This document shows, in pieces, positions 22,741 through 34,085 of a stretch of DNA of 64,000 nt. The first letter of the stretch is position 1. Each line of letters starts with the position of its first letter. Made by a program: the position numbers and the translations under genes. Below the pieces are notes generated by a model that was given only the letters and a program-made list of their open reading frames with translations, was not told where the DNA came from and made no database searches. The stretch is from Sipunculus nudus (taxonomy: Eukaryota; Annelida; Sipuncula; Golfingiida; Sipunculidae). The stretch covers positions 41,798,714 to 41,862,713 of the forward strand of contig CM049320.1 of NCBI GenBank assembly GCA_026874595.1, written 5' to 3'.

Positions 22741-23908
22741 GGTGAGGATCTTTGACGCTCTATTTCTCATAAGGACGCTCGGTTCTGGGTGTCCGATCTG
22801 ACTCACGATTCCCGCCTTCAAAACCGATACGATCATAGCGGGCTCTTGTAACAGTCTTGTAGCGTTGCCCACTGGCTCTAAGAAATCGGTCAAAAACTGT
22901 GCTTATAACTGACAATTGACCCCTACATTTGATTATAATCAAATAGTCATATCTTGACACGATATACAACTCTACAATGATATGATCAAGATGTAATGTA
23001 TCAAAATTATACTAAAAACAATTTTACATCAGCTTTTGAAAATTTGACACAGATCCCCTCAATTTGGGGTGTTCTAAATTCCATGTGACTGTTCCAAATG
23101 TGTGTGTATGAACTTTTTGTTGTCTGGTAGAATAAATTCTAAATGCGAATATATGTATGGCTTTTCTTCTAATGTCTTAGTTTATGATAAGATGTAATCA
23201 TGAAGCATGAGTGGTTTAAATTATGACTTATTTCATGAAATAAGGCATTTCAGTAATAGAAATCCTAGCATAGTCCTGAAACTAAAAAAGTCTTGTCGGA
23301 TAAATATATGGAATAAGATTTTTTCTTGTTGCATTACAGATGGTTTACCCCTATTGTGTTCAGAATAATAAACCCTGGTAGATGTTTTTTTTTCGTACCG
23401 ATTTCTTATGCCAATATACCCTGCGTTAGCTTTTCCAGTCATGTTCCATATAAGACAAAACTTCAACGCATGCCGAAAATACACATAAGTAATCTATGTA
23501 TTCACTAACTGATCAATACAGCCCGAAGGGCCGACTAAACGACTGTCCGGAGCCCAATATGAAGGCAATATTTAACAAGCTGGTTTACATATTTTTTATC
23601 AAATGGCCACGCATATTATCCACACAACTCATCGTGTACAGTCACTCGATTTTCACAAAGTACTGAAATAAAACACTTCTAATGCGCAGACGCACCGGCA
23701 CCTTCACACATTCAGTGTCCTATTCACGGTCAGTTTCTTCTCGGGGCGGTGGGTAAAAGAACATAGTGACGTCACTCACCCCATGATGCATGTCGATTTC
23801 ATTCAATGCAGCATTAGGACACTATAAGCAATATCTCAAATGGACATGACCTGTTGTATCGCGTATGCCGTTGGCTCTGTATATCTCTGTGATAACATGC
23901 ATGACCGG

Positions 23909-23911
<3 letters not shown>
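22741..23911. other. No recognisable feature
   Basis: AT-rich sequence with short frames on both strands and no recognised motif. Confidence 0.6.

Positions 23912-23989
<78 letters not shown>
23912..23989. repeat. Long (TA)n microsatellite
   Basis: About 39 uninterrupted TA units, the longest in the window. Frames reading YIYIYI across it are artefacts. Confidence 0.95.
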
Positions 23990-23991
<2 letters not shown>

Positions 23992-25104
23992 GGTATCGTT
24001 AAGACAAAAAATAATTACGGAAAATCCTTTTGATTCTGCGTCGAGCTCATTTAGGAAGGTTGCATGGTAAACGGGCTGACAGCACTGCATGCGAAAGAAG
24101 ACGGCTGACGTCCCTCCCCTTTCAAGAGCTGACTGACATGAGCTATATAACAACTCGTCACCATAACAAAATAAACATTTACTGGCAAGTTTCTTTGTCA
24201 ATATCGCATTTTCTTCCATTCAAACATTTCTTTACTGCAGTTGCCTACAATGGCTGACATTTCTATATCTGTAAAGTACGTTATTTACCAAGTTTCAGAA
24301 ATTTAGTCATAGGTGAACCTCTCGTCAATGGCTCTCTCTGTGTATATTACTATTTTGGGGTTATTAGATTAAAGAAACTAGATTAAAGAAAATTAGTACT
24401 TAAAGAAACAAAAAAATGAGAATGGATGGAATATTATTGTGTCATTTTACTGTTATAAATACTGCAGATCATGTTTGCCAACTTGAAAATGTCATTCAGA
24501 GAACTGCGTATAAATTAATACCTTACTTGACATTGTTAAACAGATGTCGTTTCTTGAATAGGCAAGTCTTTTGGAGATATGTTCTCGAGTTTTTAGATAG
24601 CAATGTCCGACAGACAATTTAAAAACGACAATTAAGCTTGACTATAATGGGAATAATAATGTTTCTATTCCTAGGCAACCCTGATAATTATCGGTTGTCA
24701 TACACCAGCATCAGGCAGGTTAATATATATATATATTGGCAAGAAAAGTCAATAAATACCTTGTCAAAGGAAAATGATACGTCTGCAAAAAAATACCTTT
24801 TATATGTACGCACACACATGCACGCGCGCAATAGGCACGAAGATGTTCAAGTATTTTAAATATCTGCGCTTAGAAAATGAATTATACATTCCATATCAGC
24901 TGTTACAAAAGGATAGTCTTAAAATGTCAAACTATCATTTACCTCGTGATAAGACTATAACGGATTACTTTTACAAAACGTCGTATATCTCCGGAATAAC
25001 TATATATTGACCAGCTTGTTCGATATTGCATTCATATTAGTTTGAGGGCAGCGAACCTGTGGGCCTCGGGACTCTAGGCTACCCGAAAACTAATACGAGG
25101 AAAT
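23990..25104. other. No recognisable feature
   Basis: AT-rich, with a short (TA)n at about 24722-24736 and small chance frames only. Confidence 0.6.
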
Positions 25105-25520
25105 ACCCAACAGGTCAGGAGGGGATGCGAGCATTCCCGTTCGTGTGCGTGTTTGAGTGTGTGTTTGTTCACTGCCTAACGCACCAATCATGAACAGAAT
25201 CTCCTGACATTTTCAACGCATTTCGGGAATGGGCCAATAAAAATCATTTAGATTTTGGTGTTGATGCCCTATTTTCTCTGGATTCTGAAGTGTCATCAAG
25301 GAATATTCACAAATGTACCGTCACTTATGCACGAACGAACTTAGGAACATAGGCAAAAAATAAGTGAATGCACTTTCTGGTCACGGTCGAGCGCACAGCA
25401 CCTCAGAGTGACGGTGTCCAGTGTGTTCGCAGAGTGTTTTGGAAACGTGTGGTCTAAGTTCTGAGGTGAGTGGATGCAAACATGGACGAGGCATGTATCC
25501 ACTGGGATACAGATTTCTAG
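25105..25520 (+). repeat. Dispersed repeat family X (copy 1)
   Basis: Aligns along most of its length with 33725-34085. Shared landmarks in order are GTGTTTGTTCAC, ATCATGAACAGAATCTC, TTTCGGGAA.GGGCCAA, GATTCTGAAG.GTCATC, AATAAGTGAATGCAC, CGAGCGC..AGCACCTC and GAGGCATGTATCCA. No coding frame is conserved between the copies. Shorter relatives lie at 21418, 40180 and 63925. Confidence 0.7.
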
Positions 25521-25639
25521 TTTATAATATTGTTTGTTAAACGGCCACGCATGTAATTCTGTTTTCACGTTGTACTTGAGTGAAACACTTCACTAGCAGG
25601 TACATTTACACATAACACAATAACATAACATGATGTACT

Positions 25640-26546
25640 TTATTTCATGCCAGTTTAGAAACTAGTAACAGTAGCAAGAGGCCTATATCAATGACAAATA
25701 AAGCTGCATATTGGTATATACTGCATGCTTACATAATTACAATTAAAATTTATATTTAAAGTCGAACGACTCTACCATATCTTTAACAGGCATATAAATT
25801 ATCTATATATTTCATTTCATTCAACAGTAAATTCCAAATGTAACTTGGCTATGAAAATTCATTTTTTTTGTCAAAACGTACTCCAAGAAGTTAGATGTTA
25901 TCTCCGGAATCAATTTCCGTTCCACATATATATTAAAAACCTTCAACCAAGACTTCGATTTTATTTCGAATTAAGTGAACACGGTGACGTGGCAGTACAC
26001 GCTATAGGTTCCGGATCAATTCAAGTATAAGTAGATGTGCCTTTTCATCGGCTTTTCGAATTGTTTTGTTCTTTTCCCAGGTTAAGACAAAAAGTGACGT
26101 CATTCTGTTGTGAAAAATAATAAATATTACATAGACTTACGTATATTTATGCAGCAGTTATAAATAACGAGGCTGGTTTTACTCGGGAAGTTTGTCTCTC
26201 CGTCCGTCATGACGGCTTGGCAACCGAAATTGCGTCAGTCGAGACTGCTTCAAAGGATAACAACCACAAAATTTTGTGTTACAACATTTTTCCTAATTTG
26301 TTAGCAACTAACACTCGACCATATAAACCTTTGATGTCAAATACTACCACACAGCAAATATTTTGATCCGACCCTTGGAATGGTTATTTTATTATGACTT
26401 GTATCATGACTCGCAGGCCCTTATTTTAAAAAAGGCCCGAATGTCATGTTGACATGGTTTGAAGAAAAATTGCCTGGGACTTTGTTGGATTTGCTTTCAT
26501 CATGTTATCGTTGAAAAATTTTATGGCACGATTTGCTTCAGATGTT
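25640..26546. repeat. 0.9 kb tandem duplication, copy 1
   Basis: Repeated almost exactly at 26545-27457 with an offset of 905-911 bp and only a few percent divergence. The 61-codon frame at 25845-26030 is retained in copy 2 with three amino-acid changes, but has no recognisable motif. The shared junction word is near GATGTTA. Confidence 0.85.
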
Positions 26547-27457
26547 ATTTCATGCCAGTTTAGAAACTAGTAACAGTAGCCAGAGGCCAATATCAATGAC
26601 AAATAAAGCTGCATATAGTTATATACTGCATGCTTACATAATTACAATTAAAATTTATATTTAAAGTCGAACGACTCTACCATATCTTTAACAGGCATAT
26701 AAATTATCTATATATTTCATTTCATTTAACAGTAAATTCCAAATGTAACTTGGCTATGAAAATTCATTTTTTTTGTCAAAACGTACTCCAAGAAGTTAGA
26801 TGTTATCTCCGGAATCAATTTTCATTCCACATATATATTAAAAACCTTCAACCAAGACTTCGATTTTATTTTGAATTAAGTGAACACGTTGAGGTGGCAG
26901 TACACGCTATAGGGTCCGGATCAATTCAAGTATAAGTAGATGTGCCTTTTCATCGGCTTTTCGAAATGTTTTGTTCTTTTCCCAAGTTAAGACAAAAAGT
27001 GACGTCATTCTGTTGTGAAAAATAATAAATATTACATAGACTTACGTATATTTATGCAGCAGTTATAAATAACGAGGCTGGTTTTACTCGGGAAGTTTGT
27101 CTCTCCGTCCGTCATGACGGCTTGGCCACCGAAATTGCGTCAGTCGAGACTGCTTCAAAGGATAACAACCACAAAATTTTGTGTTACAACATTTTTCTTA
27201 ATTTGTTAGCAACTAACACTCGACCATATAAACCTTTGATGTCAAATACTACCACACAGCAAATATTTTGATCCGACCCTTGGAATCGTTATTTTATTAT
27301 GACTTGTATCATGACTCGCAGGGTCTTTAAGTTTATTTTGAAAAGGCCCGAAAGTCATGTTGACATGGCTAGAAGAAAAAATGCCTGGGACTTTGTTGGA
27401 TTTGATTTCATCATGTTATCATTGAACCATTTTATGGCACGATTTGATTCAGATGTT
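26547..27457. repeat. 0.9 kb tandem duplication, copy 2
   Basis: Direct repeat of 25640-26546, including the landmarks GTTTAGAAACTAGTAACAG, CCGTCCGTCATGACGGCTTG and TTTATGGCACGATTTG. It ends at GATGTTA (27452-27458), the same word found at the junction of the copies (26541-26547), consistent with a simple head-to-tail duplication. Confidence 0.85.
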
Positions 27458-30041
27458 AGAATGCCACACACATAGAGAGCCTTACTCTGTTTTCAGTTTA
27501 TTTCACTGGCAGGTGAAGCTCTATGACGTCACAATGATAACGTGACTTGTTTCGTTCCCGACGCGCAAATTCTGTTTGAATCAGTGCTTGTCGATTTCAT
27601 TGTCGATTTCAACAACAACAACGCCGATACGGCTCGGGCTCATACTTGTAAAAATAAATGCTAGTTATTTTTGCATTGATACACAATCTGAAAGAAAGAA
27701 CAAAAATGTACACCTTGTAAGGAACCTCTCAGCCATTATACATTCTATCCAAAAAAAAGTTTTTAAAAGAAATAATTAAGAGGTATTTTCGGAATCTAAA
27801 CAACAGAAATAAAGCATACGTGATCTTTTTAATGTGCATTTCCTTAATTTTGCTTCATATTTTATACTTATAACAGCTAAACATTCAGAAGAAAATGTCT
27901 GTGTGAAGTAAATGTGATGCCTTTTGTCTCATTAATGTATACTACAAATTCTACCATAATCAATAACATTGCAGCAATAATATGTCTTGCACTTGACATA
28001 AAATCTATTTTAAATGATGTGCTCCATGGCTCAATAATGATATATCTTTATTTTCTCATATATAATTTGTTTTTTTGTTGTTGTACCTTTGAATGCTTTG
28101 TACTCCGCGTAATTATTAACTAGTTGTTTCGTACAAATGCTGTTACATTGGCATTTTCTCTATTCTCAAGATGATATCGTTGCATACTGTTTCTGTAAAA
28201 TGTTTAATTTTTCATTCATGTTTTATATGGATTCTGAATAACTTTAATGATATAAAATTTTCAATATATATGTAACAGTATAAACTTGTTATCATGACAT
28301 ATTGAAAGTATAATACCTTCATGTTCGATATCATGTGTAAAATAGATAATAGATCTTATTATAATTTCATAACTTATATTATATATTCCAGTACGAACTC
28401 CATTAAACTTGATGTCGGGGAAAATATTTAAGATGTGTTGCATTGCATACGCGTTGTAAATTGCTTTCATATATATTATTAACCTTATTTACCTATATTT
28501 ATTCACTTGATAGAAGGCTAATATTTTGCTATTGATATAACTATATAGTTAAACTGTATACAGGTCACTGTTTATTCATTTATTATTAAGTTTTATAACT
28601 TACTCTTAATTTTTCACGTGACTGTTAATAAATTAAATAAATAAATAAATGTGTTATGTGTTTATATATGTTTGATCTAAAGGTCTGAGTCATTTATATC
28701 CAGAATAAATGCATTCATTCATTCATTCTTTCATCTGATAAACAAATGGAACAAAAAAGGTTACAAATTTTGGTCCTGTTTTGGGCAGTTATTGATTTTG
28801 TACACGCGAAAGAATATTACGCGGGTGATATAGGCAAAAAAAGAATTATTTCAGACATATTTAGAGCCATTCTGTCCGTTTATTGTTACGTTTATACTTT
28901 TCCCGGAGTTACAGTTTGATATATGGTCTGTGCGGTTTCGTCTTTTTATGTGTTCTATTGATTCTTTTATATGTAGAGCGACGTTTCATACATTTTATGT
29001 AAAGAATGATATCATTTTAATGTGTTCGTTTGTTGTTGCTGTAGCCCAAAGACTCCGCGATTCCGAACCGCTACGTAAACGCCCGCTTTAACACACACCT
29101 ACAACTTAAAAAAAAAATAAAAATTGATATAAATTGCGGTTTTTCTTTATATGCCTGTACGTTACATCGAACGATTTCTTATATAGAATCCGGTGTATTT
29201 ATTTCACTAGCTGAATGTTGATCAATTCCCTGCATTTATAGAAACCAGGAACTAGTTATTTTGACCAACTGATTTTCTTCTACCGTCAGGTTTTCTCCTC
29301 GTTGAATCTGTTATATCTGTGCATTGAAACTGGCTACCACGTCAAGAATGCCGCAGTCTTCTATGGTTTTTTGCTCAGCAATAAGACGCTTATTTCGATA
29401 AGAAAACGTTTTTAGGCTGGATATAGGAGTAACGAAAATCATAATGTTCAGAATCGACCCCCGTTCCTCTTCCATAAAATAAGAGTTTAATTTCTGTATG
29501 CAGGTTAAATGTGAACACAGTGTCGAGCTGCTTTATTTTTCAGCTGAATACCAATATCCCCCGGTGCTTTCAAATATAAAATACTTTTTGTTTTCTTATT
29601 ATGTCATCTTTATTTTGTAGATATCATTAAATATTGTTAATCAAAATTATCGCCGTTATTATTGCTTATTATAAAACTACTAATACTTCTACTAATAACA
29701 CTGCTAATAATCATACTATAATTCACGGGAATCTGTTTGTTTGTCTGTCTGTCCGGATTCATTCGCACGCTAGGGATCGCACGGTCGTCAAACTTCGTGG
29801 GAGGGTGCATCTTGGTCCGGGGAAGAACGAGTTTATATTTTTTAGGCGTTTGGTAAAGAAATGGCCTCAAAATCGATAAAAAATATTATGGGTTTAATAC
29901 CTGCGCTGTGCCATGGCCATTCTCACATAGTGCGCCCACGTCGTCCTCAATCTCCTCTCGCTAACCAATCAAATCAAACCTGACATAGTCTGCCAAACAT
30001 TCACTACGCGTCGGCCTTTTCTAAGCAGTCCGCTAGGTCAA
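27458..30041. other. No gene seen; short tetranucleotide repeats
   Basis: AT-rich. (AAAT)n at 28635-28652 and (ATTC)n at 28712-28731 follow an AATAAA word, possibly an old LINE tail, but no LINE frame is recognisable. 29727-29880 starts with TTTGTTTGTCTGTCTGTCCG, a word common in family X-like repeats, but alignment to that family is not clear. Confidence 0.45.
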
Positions 30042-30209
30042 CACAAATGAATGTTGTTGTGGGTTGACCGCGGGGACGAATTTAGACCGGTAACATCTCA
30101 CCACTGCCCATATCGGCAATTTTGGCACAAGTGAATCATGTTGCGGGTTAATCGTTGGGACGATTTTGGACGCGGAACATCTCACCCCTCGCCACATTTG
30201 TGTCAGTGC
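30042..30209. repeat. Diverged 84-bp tandem duplication
   Basis: CACAAATGAATGTTGTTGTG at 30042 and CACAAGTGAATCATGTTGCG at 30126 begin two units that share GGGTT.A.CG..GGGACGA.TTT and GAACATCTCACC-type endings. About 20-25 percent diverged. Confidence 0.65.
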
Positions 30210-30316
30210 ATTTCAAACGCGCACGCCATGTCAGTGCTCACTCATAATTTAAGAAAAGTGTGGATGCAGGTACTGATATGGGTATATTCTAGTACTTATA
30301 ATGATACTAATAATAT

Positions 30317-30435
30317 CAGTAGTAGTAGTACTAGTAGTAGTAGAAGTAGTAGTAGTGGTAGTAGTAGAAGTAGTAGTAGTGGGAGTAGTAGTAGTTGTGA
30401 TAGTAGTAGTAGTGGTAGTAGTAGTAGTGGTAGTA

Positions 30436-30486
<51 letters not shown>
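30317..30486. repeat. Compound (AGT)n-(TA)n microsatellite
   Basis: About 40 imperfect AGT units at 30317-30438 are followed directly by (TA)n at 30437-30486. The long valine/serine-rich frames on both strands are artefacts of the repeat. Confidence 0.9.
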
Positions 30487-30490
<4 letters not shown>

Positions 30491-30535
30491 TATTTATTTT
30501 ACAAGGATTGTACAAATAGTTATTATAACTATAAT

Positions 30536-30660
30536 CGCGGCACTCTCCATGGTTCGGATGGTGGCGTTCGGTAGACTAAATAGGTTGATGAAACCGGAGA
30601 ACCCGGAGAAAACCAGCGGCCTTGTATAGGTAACTACATCCAATTCTCATACAACAACTA
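30536..30660 (+). repeat. Composite SINE fragment (family W, copy 1)
   Basis: CACTCTCCATGGTTCGGATGG, shortened here to its first 20 bases CACTCTCCATGGTTCGGATG, matches the head of the SINE at 59780-59995. It is followed by CCGGAGAACCCGGAGAAAAC, which matches the body of that SINE, but the two parts lie in a different relative orientation. It is a rearranged remnant. Confidence 0.5.
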
Positions 30661-31498
30661 GTAGTAGTAGTAGCAGTCAAGCTAGTTATTCACCTACCTT
30701 TTCTGTTGAATTTGTGTTACTCCTGGCTTACTCTTAACGAACTTTAGTTAATTCCTATAAAGTTCTTATAATGCCTCTGTAAGGGATGCATGAGCTTGCT
30801 TATCTACAAGCTGTTAGTGAACACGGTACATGCACCAATACTGACACACAGAAAAACAATGTAACCTTAGGTGGTTGGTTGCACATGTCCAGAAGTTGAA
30901 AGGTTTCCAGTTGCAAAACGCCCTTTGTTCTCTGGTTCGTGTGACTTGCCGGCAGATATACCCATGTTGAATATGTCTGTATTATTTTTGGCCTAAATAT
31001 GTTACGAACACGTGGATAAAAAAAAATTCTGTCTGAAGTGTGATCAGCGTTTTCTGGCCTATTTTTTCTTTGAAGTTTAAGGGGTTAATTTTGGTTGAAA
31101 GACGTCATTTATCAGAATAGTCCCATTATAGTATGTGAAAAAGATTTTCAAGGAAATGTTTTTAATTTATAATCATATCAATAATGACTTTCACTATGAA
31201 TCGTCTTAAAACTGTGACTGATTACGCACTCATACACGAGTACACAAGATGTTCCTAATAAACATGGATTCATATGATTCGGAACAGATTTGCTACAGAT
31301 TGAACGATATTATGTGAGCACGTAGCTTAAGGCAGCACCCCTGGCAAAATTTCTTTGAATAAGAATCAGTCAAAGAGTCATTTAAATTTTACAACAGATC
31401 CATGAGGTATATACAGTTTAAACCTGGTGTGGGTTATATGGTAGTGTATATATGAAATAAACATTAATTTAATATAAATATAAACTATTTTGAAATTG
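30661..31498. other. No recognisable feature
   Basis: Starts with a short TAGTAGTAGTAG tract; otherwise AT-rich with nothing recognised. Confidence 0.6.
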
Positions 31499-31750
31499 TT
31501 TTAAATAGTACACGATTTTAACAAGCAGTTATAGCAAGCCACTTTTTAGTACTCTAAGAGCAAAGTACCTGACGACCTCTCGAAGTTTTTTTTTCAATTT
31601 TTCTCATGTTTATAAATCAAAATAAAAAAAATCAATTTTAAGTTAGAAAGAGAAATGATACAGGAAAAACAAAAAAAAAAAGGAGCGGGTTTTAGCCCCT
31701 TAAAAAGTGGTTGCTGTTACTAGTTGCTTAAAATTGTGTACCATTTAAAG
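31499..31750. mobile_element. MITE-like long inverted repeat
   Basis: A roughly 49-bp arm at 31499-31548 is repeated in inverse at 31700-31750 with small indels. Shared words are AAAAAGTGG, TTGCT, AAAAT.GTGTAC and ATTTAA. The arms flank about 150 bp of non-coding sequence. A lone relative of the outer part of the arm (AAAATTGTGTACC) lies at about 10838. No target duplication is evident. Confidence 0.6.
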
Positions 31751-33724
31751 ATAAAAATTCAATAATGTTAAAATGTTATATGAAAATGAGTGTGAATTTC
31801 ATAAATACATACACCAATAGAAAGAGATATGTACCAGGTTTAAAATAATATATACTAAATAGCTTTTGGGTTGATTTCAGATTTGTTGGTTTTGCCAGGG
31901 ATGCTTATTTGCATCTTCACGCTGATTTTTATTACATATGTGTACATTTGATTCAGGCGGAAATTATTTTTTGCAGTGTAACCTTCCCTAATACAGACCT
32001 AGATATGAAGTACGTCGATTAGTAAAGACAACTTTTCAATTCAACTTGTCCCGTGTCTGTGTTACGGCTTATAAATTAGCCTTATATACTTATACTCTTT
32101 GCATATCAATATATGTTAATAAACATTTAAAAGATATGTCATTTTGAACTTTTGCACACAGGTGCTCACCTGTTGTGAGTATTGGAATGTTTCCCAGTTC
32201 TCAAGGTAGTTACCATTGCATACTTTTCAATTTTACTCGGCGGCGTTCACGATTGACATTTCTTTCTATAGATAAAAAGAGACACGGATTCCGTCTTTAG
32301 AGCCAGGACTGCCGCCTCTCTAACTAGCCTCTCCGGTTACTTGGGATTTGTTAACAATCTTCTGCATGGCCCTCAGTCTTAATGAAGGCTCGGGCGTCTG
32401 GCGGATTTCGAGTCCTTTTGATACTGTGCCTCCCTGGGCAAAGTACGGCACTTCTCTCAATGCTATTATCAGGTTGGCCCGGCCCAGGAGATGGACCGGC
32501 ACAACAAAGCGTGAGACTTCACTGATTCAAATCTTCAAGTTCCTTCTCTCGGGATGACTACTGATTTATATATTCACAAGCGACGAGTGAGGTGCTCGGA
32601 ATTCACTCAATCCGCCGTGTCGTCCCCGTGGTCTATTAACACCCCATCTTAAGCAGCCGTGTCCCATATAAATTCAACAGTTTCTGCTTCCCATCAAACG
32701 CACCGAGAATTACTTTATATGGCGAAACACGAGAGCTGTATCTGCCCAATAATAAGATAAATATATCGGAAGAAGTTAAACCTGCAAGGTAATTAGATAT
32801 ATGGTATCTGATTTATTCAAGAAGCTTATTGAAAGCGACTGTATAAGTAATTTTTATCTCCAATTGTGGTGAAGTGCACGGAGGGATACTTGTTCCAGAG
32901 GAGTGCGTCAATGTTGTCATGGAAACGTCATTGACAATATTCTGAGCACTTGAGGTAATTCGCATACTTAATCAGTTTTTAAAATTACGTATTAACTTCA
33001 GATTGAAATGGCAAAACATTAAATGATTGCTATTTAACCGATTGCACCGGTAAAAAAACATCTCCTATGATAAATTAATCAGTCATGCTTTGATAATCAG
33101 TCATGCTTTGAGCAGGACGCTTTTACTAGTAAACAAATATAGACAGATTACCTCCTATGGAGCTGTTCTCATGTTAAACCATTGTTTAAAATACATGTAC
33201 TACTAATTAAGTCCAATCACACTTTGAAAATTTTCAAGAGAAAAGATATACACTTGATAGTTACATTATTTCAAATCCGAATCTACTTTCAAAAGTAGCA
33301 TGACGAGGCAATGAAAGGTGAGGGCTAAGATAGTGATTAGAGTCCCGACCTAACGTTAGATGGGAGCAGGAGCCCCAGAAATTATATTTCACTGGCACAA
33401 TATTCTCAACCTATGAGTGATTATATGTAAACGTATATTATTGACTCCCTTCAGTCCATGTTTTGCCTGAAATAATTAGCACTAATTAAAATCCTTGTTG
33501 TTTTGCTTTACGCCTGGCATAATTTCACAATTATCTCATGTCTAATAAGTCTTATGGCATTCTTAAATGAAGCTAAATTTCATAAGAATATTTGTGATTT
33601 ATTTTGTACATTACATGACACTTTTCCCCATTCTCTTTAAACTCTCTCGTCACACTCAAAATGAACTTTTGTTGGTACCATGCAGGGTCAAATAAACTAA
33701 ACGTTAATGAAAGGTCATCACATG
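31751..33724. other. No gene seen; GC-richer island at 32280-32560
   Basis: Mostly AT-rich. 32280-32560 is clearly richer in G and C, with open frames of 60-69 codons on both strands but no recognisable protein or structural RNA motif. An 18-bp direct duplication (TAATCAGTCATGCTTTGA type) is at 33077-33112. Confidence 0.45.
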
Positions 33725-34085
33725 TGACTGCCACCGCCAGGTGGGTATGCGATCGTTCCCTTTTGTGTGAGTGTTTGTTCACAACATATCTCACGCATCA
33801 TGAACAGAATCTCATGAAATTTTAGGGTATTTCGGGAAAGGGCCAAGGAAGAACCGATTAAATTTTGGTGTTCATCTAGCATCTTTTTCGGATTCTGAAG
33901 CGTCATCGAGTAATATTCACCAATGTACGGTCACTTATACACCTTGGAATATGGGCCAATAAAATAAGTGAATGCACAGAAGGTCCGGCCTCCTGTTCAG
34001 GTCACGATCGAGCGCCTAGCACCTCGAAATGGCTGTGTTTTCAGTGCATTTTTAAAACTTATGCTCCCATGGCGGAGGCATGTAT
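33725..34085 (+). repeat. Dispersed repeat family X (copy 2)
   Basis: The most complete copy. The ends carry TGCCACCGCCA (33728-33738) and TGGCGGAGGCA (34070-34080), a near-perfect 11-bp inverted repeat, suggesting a small DNA element. The interior shares ordered landmarks with 25105-25520. Confidence 0.65.

Noticed and set aside
23836-24219. 127-codon minus frame and 76-codon plus frame
   Set aside because: Both run through the (TA)n tract (YIYIYI) and carry no other motif.
30138-30629. 163-codon serine-rich frame and its valine- and threonine-rich counterparts
   Set aside because: Produced by the (AGT)n and (TA)n microsatellites.
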